Origin: Planctomycetaceae bacterium
Lineage (GTDB): Bacteria; Planctomycetota; Planctomycetia; Planctomycetales; Planctomycetaceae
Length of the DNA stretch: 35,709 nucleotides
Direction of reading: 5' to 3'
NCBI GenBank assembly: GCA_002722955.1
Contig: PBMZ01000078.1
Location: forward strand, 1 to 35,709
The notes below the pieces were generated by a model. It searched no databases. It saw nothing but the letters and a program-made list of their open reading frames with translations, and was not told the origin of the DNA. Positions 1-7,911 of the stretch are shown here, piece after piece. The first letter of the stretch is position 1. Each line of letters begins with the position of its first letter. A program made the translations under genes and the position numbers.

Positions 1-94
1 CAACAACAAGATCAAAGTCATCAAACGAATGGCATTCGGCTTCAGAGATCACGAATACTTCTTCCTAAAAATCAAACAAGCATTCCCCGGAATT
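1..94 (+). mobile_element. 3' fragment of an ISL3-like transposase
   Basis: Read in the frame starting at base 2, the first 30 or so codons give a segment containing NNKIKVIKRMAFGFRDHEYF, which matches the C-terminal end of IS204/IS1001/IS1165 (ISL3) DDE transposases. No stop codon or terminal inverted repeat follows it. The frame instead runs into flanking DNA and stops at TGA 179-181, adding a tail that looks like antisense of the DUF1549 gene. Similarity to that gene on the opposite strand ends at about 92-97, so the junction is placed near 94. The element therefore looks truncated at its 3' end rather than cleanly inserted. Its 5' part lies outside the window. The family assignment rests on this short motif only. 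Confidence 0.6.
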
Positions 95-712
95 CAGTCC
101 TTGTTCGTTGGCCTCAGCAATGGCATCGTTGTTCGTTTGAAAACGACACAGCGGCGTCACATCTTCCATTGTGCCGTCTGACCAAACCGCGACGGCTCGC
201 AATTGTGTCCGTTGCCCTGAACGCCCGAATGAGATCTCCGGCGGCGAGACTTCAAGGCGACGGAGTTGATGCGGTTTGCTTTCGAACTTCGACCCCGCCC
301 TTACCCAGCGATACAAAAGCCGGTACTGTCAACTGCCCTTCGAATATCGAAGCCCGCCTTCGTGAGCGTCCGCGTCGGTTGGTTTCGCCAGAATGAGACT
401 CTCGGCAGGCTTATCCAAGTCAATTCGCCCATCACTGATCTCCGCATGATCAGACTTAAAGTCATAACCAAACAGCGAGAGCCGGAAGCCACCTCGCCCT
501 TGAAACGAACCATGACACGCGCGGCCATTACAACCAAGCCGTCCCATCAACGTCATCACGTGCTTCTGAAAACCAGGCGTTTCCTGAATTCGCGACGACG
601 CAAATCGCTGCGTAACCGGCGCGAGAGTTTGACTGCTCGCGTGGTTTGTCATCGCGACAAATACAGTCAGCGAAAGAAAGAACTTCGTGCAATCCATAAT
701 TGTGTGACTCAT
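95..712 (-). pseudogene. DUF1549-type cytochrome/Ig-like protein, 5' part, with in-frame stop, cut by an IS fragment
   Basis: The protein starts at 712 with a signal peptide of about 27 residues. It continues with GCNGRACHGS (a CxxxCH-like cytochrome motif), RGGFRLSLFG and LDKPAESLILAKPT, the N-terminal signature of planctomycete DUF1549/DUF1553 surface proteins. At 329-331 the frame meets TGA exactly where the family has tryptophan in the motif S-W-x-YRLLxRW. The same frame then continues with QYRLL, YRWVRAGSKFE and an Ig-like stretch (QLRAVAVWSDGTMEDVT) until about 95, where transposase sequence begins. Family members are usually 700-1000 residues, so most of the gene is gone. A W-to-stop change plus a truncating junction makes this a pseudogene. 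The spacing to the helicase stop at 797 suggests it once followed that gene. Confidence 0.8.
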
Positions 713-796
713 ATGTTTGTCCCAGATTGCAAACCGACAGCCATTTTATGAACGCACAAGCGCCACGCCCATTGGCCCACTTGAGATCATCCGCGT

Positions 797-2890
797 CTAA
801 TCCCACATGCTCTTGATCTGGCTGCGGACGTCAAGTGTAGGGCCATCGATTGACTCGGCTGTGTCCGCCGAGCCCTCGGCCGTGCGGCGTTCGAAGTGCC
901 GCAATGTGTCCGGCGGCAGAAATCGGGTCAGCTGCGCGAATGAATGTCGGTCGCTGTTACGACGGAAGTAATAGCGTTGTGGGAACATCACATACAGATG
1001 TTGCTTCGCCCGAGTTAAGGCAACGTAAAACAATCGCCGCTCTTCCTCGATCTGAGATTCATCTTCCGTCGCCATATCGGAAGGAATGTTGCCATCGGCG
1101 GCGTGAAGTACATAGACACTGTCCCATTCCAGCCCCTTGGCAGAATGGATCGTGCTGAGCGTCAAATAATCCTCGTCCAAGTGCGGGTCACCGGCGAGGT
1201 CTTGTGTTGATGACGGGGGATCCAACGTCATCTGTGTTAGGAAAGTGTTGCGATCTTGATAGCGGGAAGCAATTTGCTCGAGCTGTTCGAGGTCCCGCAG
1301 TCTCATGCGAGCGTTATCGTGCTTTAGCTCCAACAGCGGAGCGTAGAATTTGCGAATCGCGTGTAACTCTTCCGCAACCTCGGTCTTCTTGCCGGTCCGC
1401 TTCATCAACAGCTTCATCAACTCGACGAACGCAGGCCACTCCTCGGCAGCGGCTTTCGGCGGCTTCATCTTTTCGAGGACATCGATCCGACCGTCTGCCT
1501 CGATCAAATCGTTGGAGATCTTGCGTGCACGAATCGGACCAATCCCAGGAATCAGAAGCAGTGTTCGCAGCGTCGCCACCGTATCGCGCGGGTTCTCCGC
1601 CAGCCTCATGAAGGCCATCAGGTCTTTGATATGCGCCGCCTCGATAAACTTCAGCCCACCGTATTTGTGGAACGGGATGTTTCGCTCCGCCAGCGAGATC
1701 TCGAGTTCCAAACTGTGATGAGACGCGCGGAACAGCACGCTTTGATTCATCAACGGTACGCCTTGCTCACGTCGCTCCAACACACGGTCGATGATGTAAT
1801 GACTCTGTTCTTCCTCGTCATAACAATCAACCATCACGGGCGGCGGCCCGTTTTCTCGCTGAGACCACAAGTTCTTTTCATGACGTTCAGACGACAACGC
1901 GATCACGGCATTGGTAGCGTTTAGGATCGGTTGCGTGCTGCGATAGTTTTCCTCAAGCGTGATGACCGTGGTGCCTTGGTACTGCTTGGGAAAGTCGAGA
2001 ATATTCCGCACCGTCGCCGCTCGGAACGAATAAATCGACTGAGCATCATCGCCAACAACCGTCACGCCTTGGCCATCAGGACTGAGCCCTTTCAGGATGC
2101 TTGATTGCAGCAAGTTCGTGTCTTGGTACTCGTCGACCAAGATGCAATCGAACTTTTCTCGCACGATGCTCGCCGCCGCTTCGTTGGACATCATCGCATC
2201 CCAAAACAGCAACAAGTCGTCGTAGTCCAAGCAATTCTGAGCTTCCTTGCGATCCGTGTATGCCTTGAAGAGTTGCTTCAACTGAGTCTCAAAATCTTGA
2301 CACCACGGGTAGGCTGTCTTCAAGACATGCTCGACACTGGTTTGAGAATTCACGCAGCGGCTATAAATCGACAGGCACGTGCCTTTGAGCGGAAATCGCT
2401 TGATCTCTTTCGCGAAGCCTAAGTCCGAGCGTGCCAGGTTCAGCAAGTCTTCGGCATCGCTGCGATCTAAGATGCTGAACTCGGGCGAGAGATTGATCGA
2501 CTTGGCGCATTGACGCAGCAAGCGCGATCCGATCGCATGGAAAGTGCCACCCCAAATGCGACGGCTCGAAATTCGACCTTGAGCGGTGGCGTCTTGCTTG
2601 CCAAGTTGGGTGAGGATCGAGTCGACTCGCCGCAACATCTCAGCCGCCGCACGGCGAGTAAAGGTCAGCAATAAGATGCGCCCCGGATCAACACCCTGAG
2701 CAATGTGATAAGCCACGCGATGAGTAAGCGTCGAGGTCTTGCCAGTGCCAGCACCCGCCACGATCAAAAGCGGCGACAATCCGTGGCTGGCGGCGCTGCG
2801 TTGCTGGGAATTCAGTTCGCCGAGTACCTCGTCAATTCCAGCGACCGCTTTCATGCTGAGCACGCTCCGCGTGTTTGTTCTAAATGCCAT
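797..2890 (-). CDS. UvrD/Rep/PcrA-type ATP-dependent DNA helicase (SF1A)
   Basis: This is a 697-residue 3'-5' DNA helicase of superfamily 1A, expected to unwind DNA in repair or replication restart. All motifs are present in order: a Q-motif (LNSQQRSAA), Walker A GAGTGKTSTL near residue 50, motif Ia LLLTFTRRAAAEML, Walker B DEYQDTN, motif III GDDAQSIYSFRAA, motif IV EENYRSTQ, motif V TIHSAKGLEWD and motif VI LFYVALTRAKQHL. An open frame continues upstream to 2965, but that part overlaps the tRNA-Leu gene, so the ATG at 2890 is preferred. An ATG at 2854 has a GGAG about 10 bases upstream and is possible. UvrD, PcrA and Rep cannot be told apart here. The C-terminus lacks an obvious extra domain. 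Confidence 0.93.
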   Translation of the reverse strand: MAFRTNTRSVLSMKAVAGIDEVLGELNSQQRSAASHGLSPLLIVAGAGTGKTSTLTHRVAYHIAQGVDPGRILLLTFTRRAAAEMLRRVDSILTQLGKQDATAQGRISSRRIWGGTFHAIGSRLLRQCAKSINLSPEFSILDRSDAEDLLNLARSDLGFAKEIKRFPLKGTCLSIYSRCVNSQTSVEHVLKTAYPWCQDFETQLKQLFKAYTDRKEAQNCLDYDDLLLFWDAMMSNEAAASIVREKFDCILVDEYQDTNLLQSSILKGLSPDGQGVTVVGDDAQSIYSFRAATVRNILDFPKQYQGTTVITLEENYRSTQPILNATNAVIALSSERHEKNLWSQRENGPPPVMVDCYDEEEQSHYIIDRVLERREQGVPLMNQSVLFRASHHSLELEISLAERNIPFHKYGGLKFIEAAHIKDLMAFMRLAENPRDTVATLRTLLLIPGIGPIRARKISNDLIEADGRIDVLEKMKPPKAAAEEWPAFVELMKLLMKRTGKKTEVAEELHAIRKFYAPLLELKHDNARMRLRDLEQLEQIASRYQDRNTFLTQMTLDPPSSTQDLAGDPHLDEDYLTLSTIHSAKGLEWDSVYVLHAADGNIPSDMATEDESQIEEERRLFYVALTRAKQHLYVMFPQRYYFRRNSDRHSFAQLTRFLPPDTLRHFERRTAEGSADTAESIDGPTLDVRSQIKSMWD

Positions 2891-2938
2891 TCGCGCGATG
2901 CTGCGAAATCCGTCAGAAGATGTTCCGCAACCATCAAA

Positions 2939-3021
2939 TGGGGCTGACAGGACTCGAACCTGCACTCCCTGTGGGAACTAGATCCTAAATCTAGCGCGTC
3001 TGCCAATTCCGCCACAGCCCC
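2939..3021 (-). tRNA. tRNA-Leu (anticodon UAG)
   Basis: A class II tRNA. The 7-bp acceptor stem pairs GGGGCTG (5') with CAGCCCC (3'), followed by discriminator A at 2939. The T-arm contains GGTTCGAGTCC. The anticodon stem CTAGA/TCTAG encloses loop TTTAGGA, giving anticodon UAG at 2985-2987, and a long variable arm follows. CCA is not encoded. Confidence 0.95.
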
Positions 3022-3110
3022 GCATTTGACTCGTCGTGAGAGCAAATGAGGCGAGGGATTATAGCAGCTTCGAATCCGATTGTCTCGCCATAGCAAACTC
3101 AGATCGAACC

Positions 3111-3144
3111 AGATGCCCGGCTTCTCCGAAGAAGCCGGGCATCT
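3111..3144. repeat. Palindromic intergenic repeat, AAGCCGGGC family, copy 1
   Basis: A perfect 14-bp inverted repeat (AGATGCCCGGCTTC and its complement) surrounds a 6-base loop. It lies between the divergent tRNA-Leu and DUF1501 genes. A near relative with the same GCCCGGCTT/AAGCCGGGC core is at 9528-9560. No T-run follows on either strand, so it is a REP-like repeat rather than a classical terminator. Confidence 0.85.
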
Positions 3145-3248
3145 AAACACAAACAGAATCATCGTCTATTGCCGACGTCCTCTTTGCACCGATAACTACG
3201 TAAGATATAATCGATTGTTGATATCTTCGACCTATATGTGAGCTGGGC

Positions 3249-4580
3249 ATGCTTAATCTACTTGGCGAATCGACTCGTTATTGCGACGGTGTTTCTCGGC
3301 GTTCTTTTCTCTCGATGGGCACCTTGGCAGTCGGCGGTTTGACCCTGCCGAAGCTGTTGGCGGCGGAACGATCCGCAGCGGCCAGCAACAAGTCCGTCAT
3401 CATGGTCTACTTGTCGGGCGGCCAGTCCCACCAAGATACGTTTGACTTGAAGCCGAATGCGCCGAAAGAAGTTCGCGGCGAGTTCAATCCGATCGACTCC
3501 AGCTTGCCCGGCTTGCAAGTTGGCGAGTTATTACCGCACATGTCCAAGGTGATGCACCATTGCAACTTGATCCGCTCGGTCGTCGGCCAGCGTGATGAGC
3601 ACACCAGCTTTCAAAACTTGACCGGCTACCCGATGAATCAAAGCCTGCGCGAAGGACGCCCCAACTTCGGCTCGGTCGTCGCCAAAGTCCAAGGCCCCAC
3701 CAATCCGGTCACGCCGCCCTTCGTCGACTTGTTCCCGACGATGAAGCATCGACCTTACAACAGCAGCGGCGCCGGCTATTTGGGTTCGGCCTTCAATCAG
3801 GTCAAGGCTGACGGCGAAGACCTGGCAAGCATGAAGCTGCGCTATATCGATGCGTCGCGGTTCTCGAACCGCAAGCAACTGCTGACACAATTCGACGAGT
3901 TCCGTCGCGATGTCGACACGCGGCAAGTGGGCGACGTCGAGGAAAACTATCAACGCGCCTTTGAAGTCCTCACCTCATCCCGCTTAGTCGACGCGATGGA
4001 TGTCGAGAAAGAAGACCCCAAATTGCGAGAGCGTTATGGCAAAGGCTCACGAAGTCACCTCGGCGACGGTGCTCCAGCTTGGAACGATCAGCTTTTGGTC
4101 GCACGGCGTCTTGTGGAAGCAGGCGTGCGAGTTGTCACGGTGGCTTACGGTTTCTGGGACACTCATGGCACTAACTTCAAGAGCCTGAAGCAACGCTTGC
4201 CAGCATTCGATAAAGGCATCTCGGCTCTGATCGAAGACATCCACAATCGCCGAATGGACAAGGACACCACAGTCATCGTCTGGGATGAATTTGGAAGAAC
4301 TCCAAAGATCACCAAGAACGCAGGTCGCGACCATTGGGCTCCGGTCAACTACGCACTTCTCACCGGCGGCGGAATGCCAACGGGACAAGTCATCGGATCG
4401 ACCGACAAGAACGCCGGCTATGCAGCCACGCGGCCGGTTGATTACCGAGACATCTTGGCCACACTTTATCACAACATGGGAATCGATCTGTCGAATCTGA
4501 TTCGCGATGCGACCGAACGCCCAGTAAGAATTCTGCCCGAGCAAGCACGCCCCGTTCGGGAATTAATTGCCGTGTCATAA
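3249..4580 (+). CDS. DUF1501 domain-containing protein with Tat signal
   Basis: A 443-residue protein of the DUF1501 family, which has an alkaline phosphatase/sulfatase-like fold and is common on planctomycete surfaces. Its substrate is unknown. The N-terminus has a twin-arginine motif, SRRSFLSMG, followed by a hydrophobic stretch and LLAAE, so export in folded form by the Tat system is expected. Family hallmarks include VYLSGGQSHQDTFDLKP, LRSVVGQ-type segments, WDEFGRTPKI, GRDHWAPVNYALLTGGGM and VDYRDILATLYHNMGID. The length is normal for the family. DUF1501 genes are commonly paired with DUF1549/DUF1553 genes. The only such gene here is the broken one at 95-712, which is not adjacent, so this one appears to stand alone. 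Confidence 0.92.
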   Translation: MLNLLGESTRYCDGVSRRSFLSMGTLAVGGLTLPKLLAAERSAAASNKSVIMVYLSGGQSHQDTFDLKPNAPKEVRGEFNPIDSSLPGLQVGELLPHMSKVMHHCNLIRSVVGQRDEHTSFQNLTGYPMNQSLREGRPNFGSVVAKVQGPTNPVTPPFVDLFPTMKHRPYNSSGAGYLGSAFNQVKADGEDLASMKLRYIDASRFSNRKQLLTQFDEFRRDVDTRQVGDVEENYQRAFEVLTSSRLVDAMDVEKEDPKLRERYGKGSRSHLGDGAPAWNDQLLVARRLVEAGVRVVTVAYGFWDTHGTNFKSLKQRLPAFDKGISALIEDIHNRRMDKDTTVIVWDEFGRTPKITKNAGRDHWAPVNYALLTGGGMPTGQVIGSTDKNAGYAATRPVDYRDILATLYHNMGIDLSNLIRDATERPVRILPEQARPVRELIAVS

Positions 4581-4653
4581 GATTTTGGGGCAAGAAAACC
4601 CTGCCGATGGCGAATGATAATGACACGTCATCGTGAACGATAAGGCAGGCTCA

Positions 4654-5049
4654 ATGCACCACGACACTCACAGCAAGACAATCGGTTATTTGCTTTGGGT
4701 TTTTGGCTTCTTCGGAGCCCACCGATTCTATTATGGCAAGCAACTGACGGGAACGCTTTGGTTTTTTACGCTTGGCTTGCTTGGTGTTGGCTGGTTGGTT
4801 GATCTGTTTCTCATTCCCGGAATGGACGCTCGAGCCGATCGCGTGTACCAGTCTGGACCAATGGATTATTCCGTGGCCTGGGCTCTGTTGACATTTCTTG
4901 GCCTTTTCGGGGCCCACCGCTTTTATATGGGTAAGTGGCTGACAGCGTTGCTCTATATTCCGACAATTGGCTTGTTTGGCATTGGCATCATCTACGATTT
5001 TTGGACGCTCAACGGTCAGGTCAGCAGCAAGAACGCGTTGGCTTATTAG
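4654..5049 (+). CDS. Protein with two TM2 domains
   Basis: A small membrane protein of about 131 residues made of two TM2 repeats. Each repeat is a pair of transmembrane helices around the signature GxxGAHRFYxG: FFGAHRFYYGK in the first and LFGAHRFYMGK in the second. Each repeat ends with an acidic turn (VDLFLIPG and IYDFWTL). The function of TM2 proteins in bacteria is not established. The ATG at 4654 is chosen because AAGGCAGG lies just upstream and relatives begin close to the motif HSKTIGYLLW. A GTG at 4633 would add seven residues. The gene converges on proC, with a strong hairpin between them. Confidence 0.85.
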   Translation: MHHDTHSKTIGYLLWVFGFFGAHRFYYGKQLTGTLWFFTLGLLGVGWLVDLFLIPGMDARADRVYQSGPMDYSVAWALLTFLGLFGAHRFYMGKWLTALLYIPTIGLFGIGIIYDFWTLNGQVSSKNALAY

Positions 5050-5065
5050 CATGGGTCTAAGCATA

Positions 5066-5123
5066 GCGGAAGCCGCCAAGGCTTTCGGCTGCACGATCCA
5101 GCGAAAGCCTTGGCGGCTTCCGC
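5066..5123. terminator. Perfect 22-bp inverted repeat between convergent genes
   Basis: The arms 5066-5087 and 5102-5123 are perfectly complementary over 22 bp (GCGGAAGCCGCCAAGGCTTTCG), with a 14-base loop. The repeat sits in the 92-base gap between the convergent TM2 and proC genes. It could act as a bidirectional terminator, although there is no T-run. It also fits the pattern of palindromic repeats in this window. Confidence 0.6.
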
Positions 5124-5141
5124 GACGATTTCAACGCAAGT

Positions 5142-5948
5142 TCATCCCAGCTCGACGGACCGCTGCGTTGCCGCTTCGACGGCGTTCATTAATGTTCCTC
5201 GAAGGCCACCGCGTTCGAGTGCGTGAAGTCCGGCAATCGTAGTTCCACCTGGACTTGTCACGGCGTCTTTAAGAACGCCAGGATGCTCACCGGTCTCTAA
5301 CACCAACTGAGCCGCGCCCATGACGGTTTGAGCAGCAAGCTTCGTTGCTGTCGGTCTTGGCAAACCCATACGGACGCCCCCATCGCTGAGTGCCTCGATG
5401 ATTTGGTAAACATAGGCCGGCCCACTGCCCGAAAGCCCCGTGACTGCGTCCAGCAACGTTTCCGGAACCGCCACCGCAACGCCAACGGTGGAAAGCATTC
5501 TTTCGACCAATTCCGTGTCCTCGGCCGTGGCCGAACCACCGATCGAGAAACCCGCAGCTGTCGCTCCCACCAAGCAGGGCGTGTTCGGCATGACTCTTAC
5601 CAGCCGCCGGTCGTTACCGAGTGCCTCGCTGTACACGCTGAGCGTGATTCCTGCGGCAATCGAAATGACCAGATGGTCGCTTGATAGCGTGTCCTTGATT
5701 TCGGCCAGCACTTCGTGCATTTGCTGAGGCTTGACGGCCAAGACGACAATATCCGAATTGCTGACGACATCCAGATTCGAATCGGTAATGGTCGCTCCGG
5801 TCGAGTCAGCAAACTGTTCGCGGGCGGAAAGGTAAATGTCACTAGCAATCACATTCCCCGCGGATGTGAATTTGGCTTGGATCAAACCGCTCGCAAGAGC
5901 CGTTGCCATCTTTCCGGAACCGATGAAACCAATTCTTGGTTGACTCAT
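5142..5948 (-). CDS. proC: Pyrroline-5-carboxylate reductase
   Basis: A 268-residue cytosolic enzyme that reduces pyrroline-5-carboxylate to proline with NAD(P)H, the last step of proline synthesis. The N-terminal Rossmann fold shows IGFIGSGKMATALASGL. Further family motifs are VLAVKPQQM, VRVMPNTPCLVGATAAG and LSGSGPAYVYQIIEAL. The C-terminal signature is LKDAVTSPGGTTIAGLHALE followed by RGGLRGTLMNAV. An open frame extends upstream to 6083 but carries no family sequence. The ATG at 5948 is preceded by GAAGG and matches the family start. The length is normal. Confidence 0.95.
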   Translation of the reverse strand: MSQPRIGFIGSGKMATALASGLIQAKFTSAGNVIASDIYLSAREQFADSTGATITDSNLDVVSNSDIVVLAVKPQQMHEVLAEIKDTLSSDHLVISIAAGITLSVYSEALGNDRRLVRVMPNTPCLVGATAAGFSIGGSATAEDTELVERMLSTVGVAVAVPETLLDAVTGLSGSGPAYVYQIIEALSDGGVRMGLPRPTATKLAAQTVMGAAQLVLETGEHPGVLKDAVTSPGGTTIAGLHALERGGLRGTLMNAVEAATQRSVELG

Positions 5949-6113
5949 AATGTTGCCTTCTTCCGCTCGATGATTGTGGTCAAGCTGTTGGCGTGACCGT
6001 CCAGACTTGTTCACAATACCACAATTCGAACAGAATTGGTGCTGACCGCAGCTGCTGCGGTCCTTGGACTGTTTGGAATTCACCGCTGTTGAGATCGTCA
6101 GAAAGTTTTCGCC

Positions 6114-7082
6114 ATGAGTGTTAAAGTCAACTTCCGTGGTCGTTTGATCGAACTGGTCAGTTTCCTTGTCGTGTTTTGCGTTTTTCCATTAAGTGACGCA
6201 TTCGCGGAAGACGGCCGCTTCCGATTTCTTGCCGTTGGCGATCTCCCCTACTCGCCCGCTCAGGAGAAACTGTTTCGCAAGCTTCTGAAGCAGTCAGAGA
6301 GTGAAGACTTCGAATTCCTGATGCACGTCGGAGACATCAAAGCCGGCAATGCACCATGCACAGACGCGTCATTCGAAAACGTTCAAAAGATGTTTCGTAC
6401 CTATCCCAAGCCAATCGTTTATACCCCCGGCGATAACGAGTGGACGGATTGTCGCGGTGAGGGTGTCGATCCCGTCGAACGTCTGGGCAAGATTCGCAAG
6501 CTGTTTTTCGAAGACAAGAAAACGCTGCGGCTCGATGCGCTGAAGCCCGTTCATCAAAGCCGGGACAAGAAATTCGGCAACTACATCGAAAACTATCAAT
6601 TCTTGAAATCGCGAGTGTTATTCATCGTGACCCACATTGTTGGAAGCAACAACAATCGGAACCCCAAGAATGCTACAGCCATGAAAGAGTTCAATGACCG
6701 CAACGCGGCAAATCTTGCTTTTCTGCGCGATACTTTTCGAGCCGGCATCGCGGAAGACGTTGCTGCCGTCGCCGTTGTGATCCACGCGAATCCGAGCTTC
6801 GAAGTCGAGAATCCGGCAGTCGAGAAGCCAGCTTATGAATTGTTCTTGGGCGCGATGCGTGAATTCTTGGGCAAGTATCAAAAGCCTGTCGTCTGTATTC
6901 ACGGCGACACGCACACTTATCGAGTCGATCAACCGCTCAAGGATGCCGCTGGTCAGCCGTACAAAAACTTTCGGCGCATGGAAGTTTTCGGCTCACCCGC
7001 CGTTGCCGGAGTGACAGTGACTGTAAATCCGGATCGGCCGAATGTGTTCGGTTTCGAGCCGTATTACCTCAAGAAGGAATAG
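6114..7082 (+). CDS. Secreted calcineurin-like metallophosphoesterase, divergent
   Basis: A 322-residue protein with a signal peptide of about 31 residues (predicted cut after DAFA), so probably periplasmic. The rest resembles a calcineurin-like phosphoesterase: FLAVGDLPYS in place of motif GDxH (residues 41-48), HVGDIKAG for GDxxD, YTPGDNEW for GN/DHE, VVIHANPS for the single-histidine motif, and CIHGDTHTY where GHxH is usual. Enough ligands (D43, D74, N108 and later histidines) remain for a dinuclear metal site, but the motif I histidine is replaced by tyrosine. The substrate is unknown. The protein lacks a lipobox and additional domains. Confidence 0.75.
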   Translation: MSVKVNFRGRLIELVSFLVVFCVFPLSDAFAEDGRFRFLAVGDLPYSPAQEKLFRKLLKQSESEDFEFLMHVGDIKAGNAPCTDASFENVQKMFRTYPKPIVYTPGDNEWTDCRGEGVDPVERLGKIRKLFFEDKKTLRLDALKPVHQSRDKKFGNYIENYQFLKSRVLFIVTHIVGSNNNRNPKNATAMKEFNDRNAANLAFLRDTFRAGIAEDVAAVAVVIHANPSFEVENPAVEKPAYELFLGAMREFLGKYQKPVVCIHGDTHTYRVDQPLKDAAGQPYKNFRRMEVFGSPAVAGVTVTVNPDRPNVFGFEPYYLKKE

Positions 7083-7122
7083 CGTTCTTGACCATTCACC
7101 GGGCGGCTCGCGCCGTTCCGCT

Positions 7123-7401
7123 TTAAGTCTGCTTCAACAGTTCTTCGATGGCCGTGTGCTCTTTCTTTCGGGCCCATGCGATGGGAGTCGCCCAAGCGGG
7201 ATCGTCGGCTGATTCAACCTTCGCGCCGCGTTCGATCAAGAATTGGACCAACTCGGTGTGGCCATAACGTGCGGCCCAAACGATCGGGCGAGAACACAGG
7301 TCCTCGTCGCGCGCCTCGAGGTCAGCGCCGCGATTCAGCAATTCGTCGACAAACTGAATTCGTTCTTCAACGGTATGCCCGAAGCCCCAGTCGCTACACA
7401 C
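7123..7401 (-). CDS. Ankyrin-repeat protein, 5'-truncated
   Basis: The 92 residues contain about two and a half ankyrin repeats, with motifs VDELLNRGADLEARDEDL, IVWAARYGHTELVQFLIERG and ATPIAWARKKEHTAIEELL. The first available start is a GTG at 7401, inside what looks like a repeat. The frame stays open back to 7446 and still reads like an ankyrin protein (SILHFVCSDWGFGH) to about 7422, so the original N-terminus is missing. The sequence upstream belongs to a different, divergently oriented gene fragment (the LuxR protein). Protein-protein interaction is the usual role of the family. Whether this remnant is expressed is unknown. Confidence 0.65.
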   Translation of the reverse strand: MCSDWGFGHTVEERIQFVDELLNRGADLEARDEDLCSRPIVWAARYGHTELVQFLIERGAKVESADDPAWATPIAWARKKEHTAIEELLKQT

Positions 7402-7486
7402 AAAATGCAGTATCGAGAGCCTGCTGGAAGGGCACGCAAAAGAGCATCATTTCGAGTATGCACTTCAACCGAACGATCAGAAGAAA

Positions 7487-7867
7487 GTGAACGGCTCTGA
7501 GCCAGCAATCATTCCAATGTCTCCGCCACCATCCGCGGACTGGTTTGGAATTACGTTGACGCATATCACGGATGAGAATCAGCACCGCATCGTGTTAAGT
7601 CACAGCAACATTAGCGATCGCAAACGGGGCGAAGTTGAGGCGGCGCTGCGTGAACAAGCCGCCAAACGAATGGAAGGATTAACCCCGCGCGAGCGTCAAG
7701 TGCTGAAGGGAATCGCCGCCGGAAAGCTCAACAAGACGATCGCTTCGGATCTTGGCTTGAGTCCGAAGACGGTTGAAAAGCACCGCAGCAGCTTAAGAAA
7801 GAAGCTCAAGGTCCGCTCGGTCGCCGAATTGGTCCGCATCGCGGTCACCGCAGATCCCGCGATCTAA
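7487..7867 (+). CDS. LuxR-type HTH regulator, 5'-truncated (end of PAS domain plus HTH)
   Basis: The 126 residues end in a complete LuxR/FixJ-type DNA-binding domain: LTPRERQVLKGIAAGKLNKT, IASDLGLSPKTVEKHRSSLR and KKLKVRSVAELVRIA. Ahead of it, WFGITLTHITDENQHRIVLS and HSNISDRKRGE resemble the last strands and C-cap of a PAS domain. The frame is open upstream of the GTG at 7487 back to about 7424 with similar-looking sequence (LLEGHAKEHHFEYALQP), but there is no good start codon or ribosome-binding site. The sensor part is therefore missing, cut at the same place as the ankyrin gene. If translated from GTG it could still bind DNA. Confidence 0.65.
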   Translation: MNGSEPAIIPMSPPPSADWFGITLTHITDENQHRIVLSHSNISDRKRGEVEAALREQAAKRMEGLTPRERQVLKGIAAGKLNKTIASDLGLSPKTVEKHRSSLRKKLKVRSVAELVRIAVTADPAI

Positions 7868-7911
7868 ACTCTTCCGTCTTGAAATCCGCCTGGAAACTGG
7901 GCTGAGAAACC

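Noticed and set aside
329-331. TGA read as tryptophan or selenocysteine
   Set aside because: TGA is used as a normal stop by plsX, the ECF sigma gene and the PPC gene in the window, and no cysteine-type context is present. A point mutation is simpler.
2891-2965. N-terminal extension of the helicase frame
   Set aside because: It overlaps the tRNA-Leu gene and has no helicase sequence. The ATG at 2890 is a better start.
4047-4544. Antisense open frame inside the DUF1501 gene
   Set aside because: It is the shadow of the plus-strand gene. The plus frame has the Tat signal and all family motifs.
5066-5123. Intrinsic terminator in the strict sense
   Set aside because: No T-run on either side of the 22-bp stem, so only a possible terminator is claimed.
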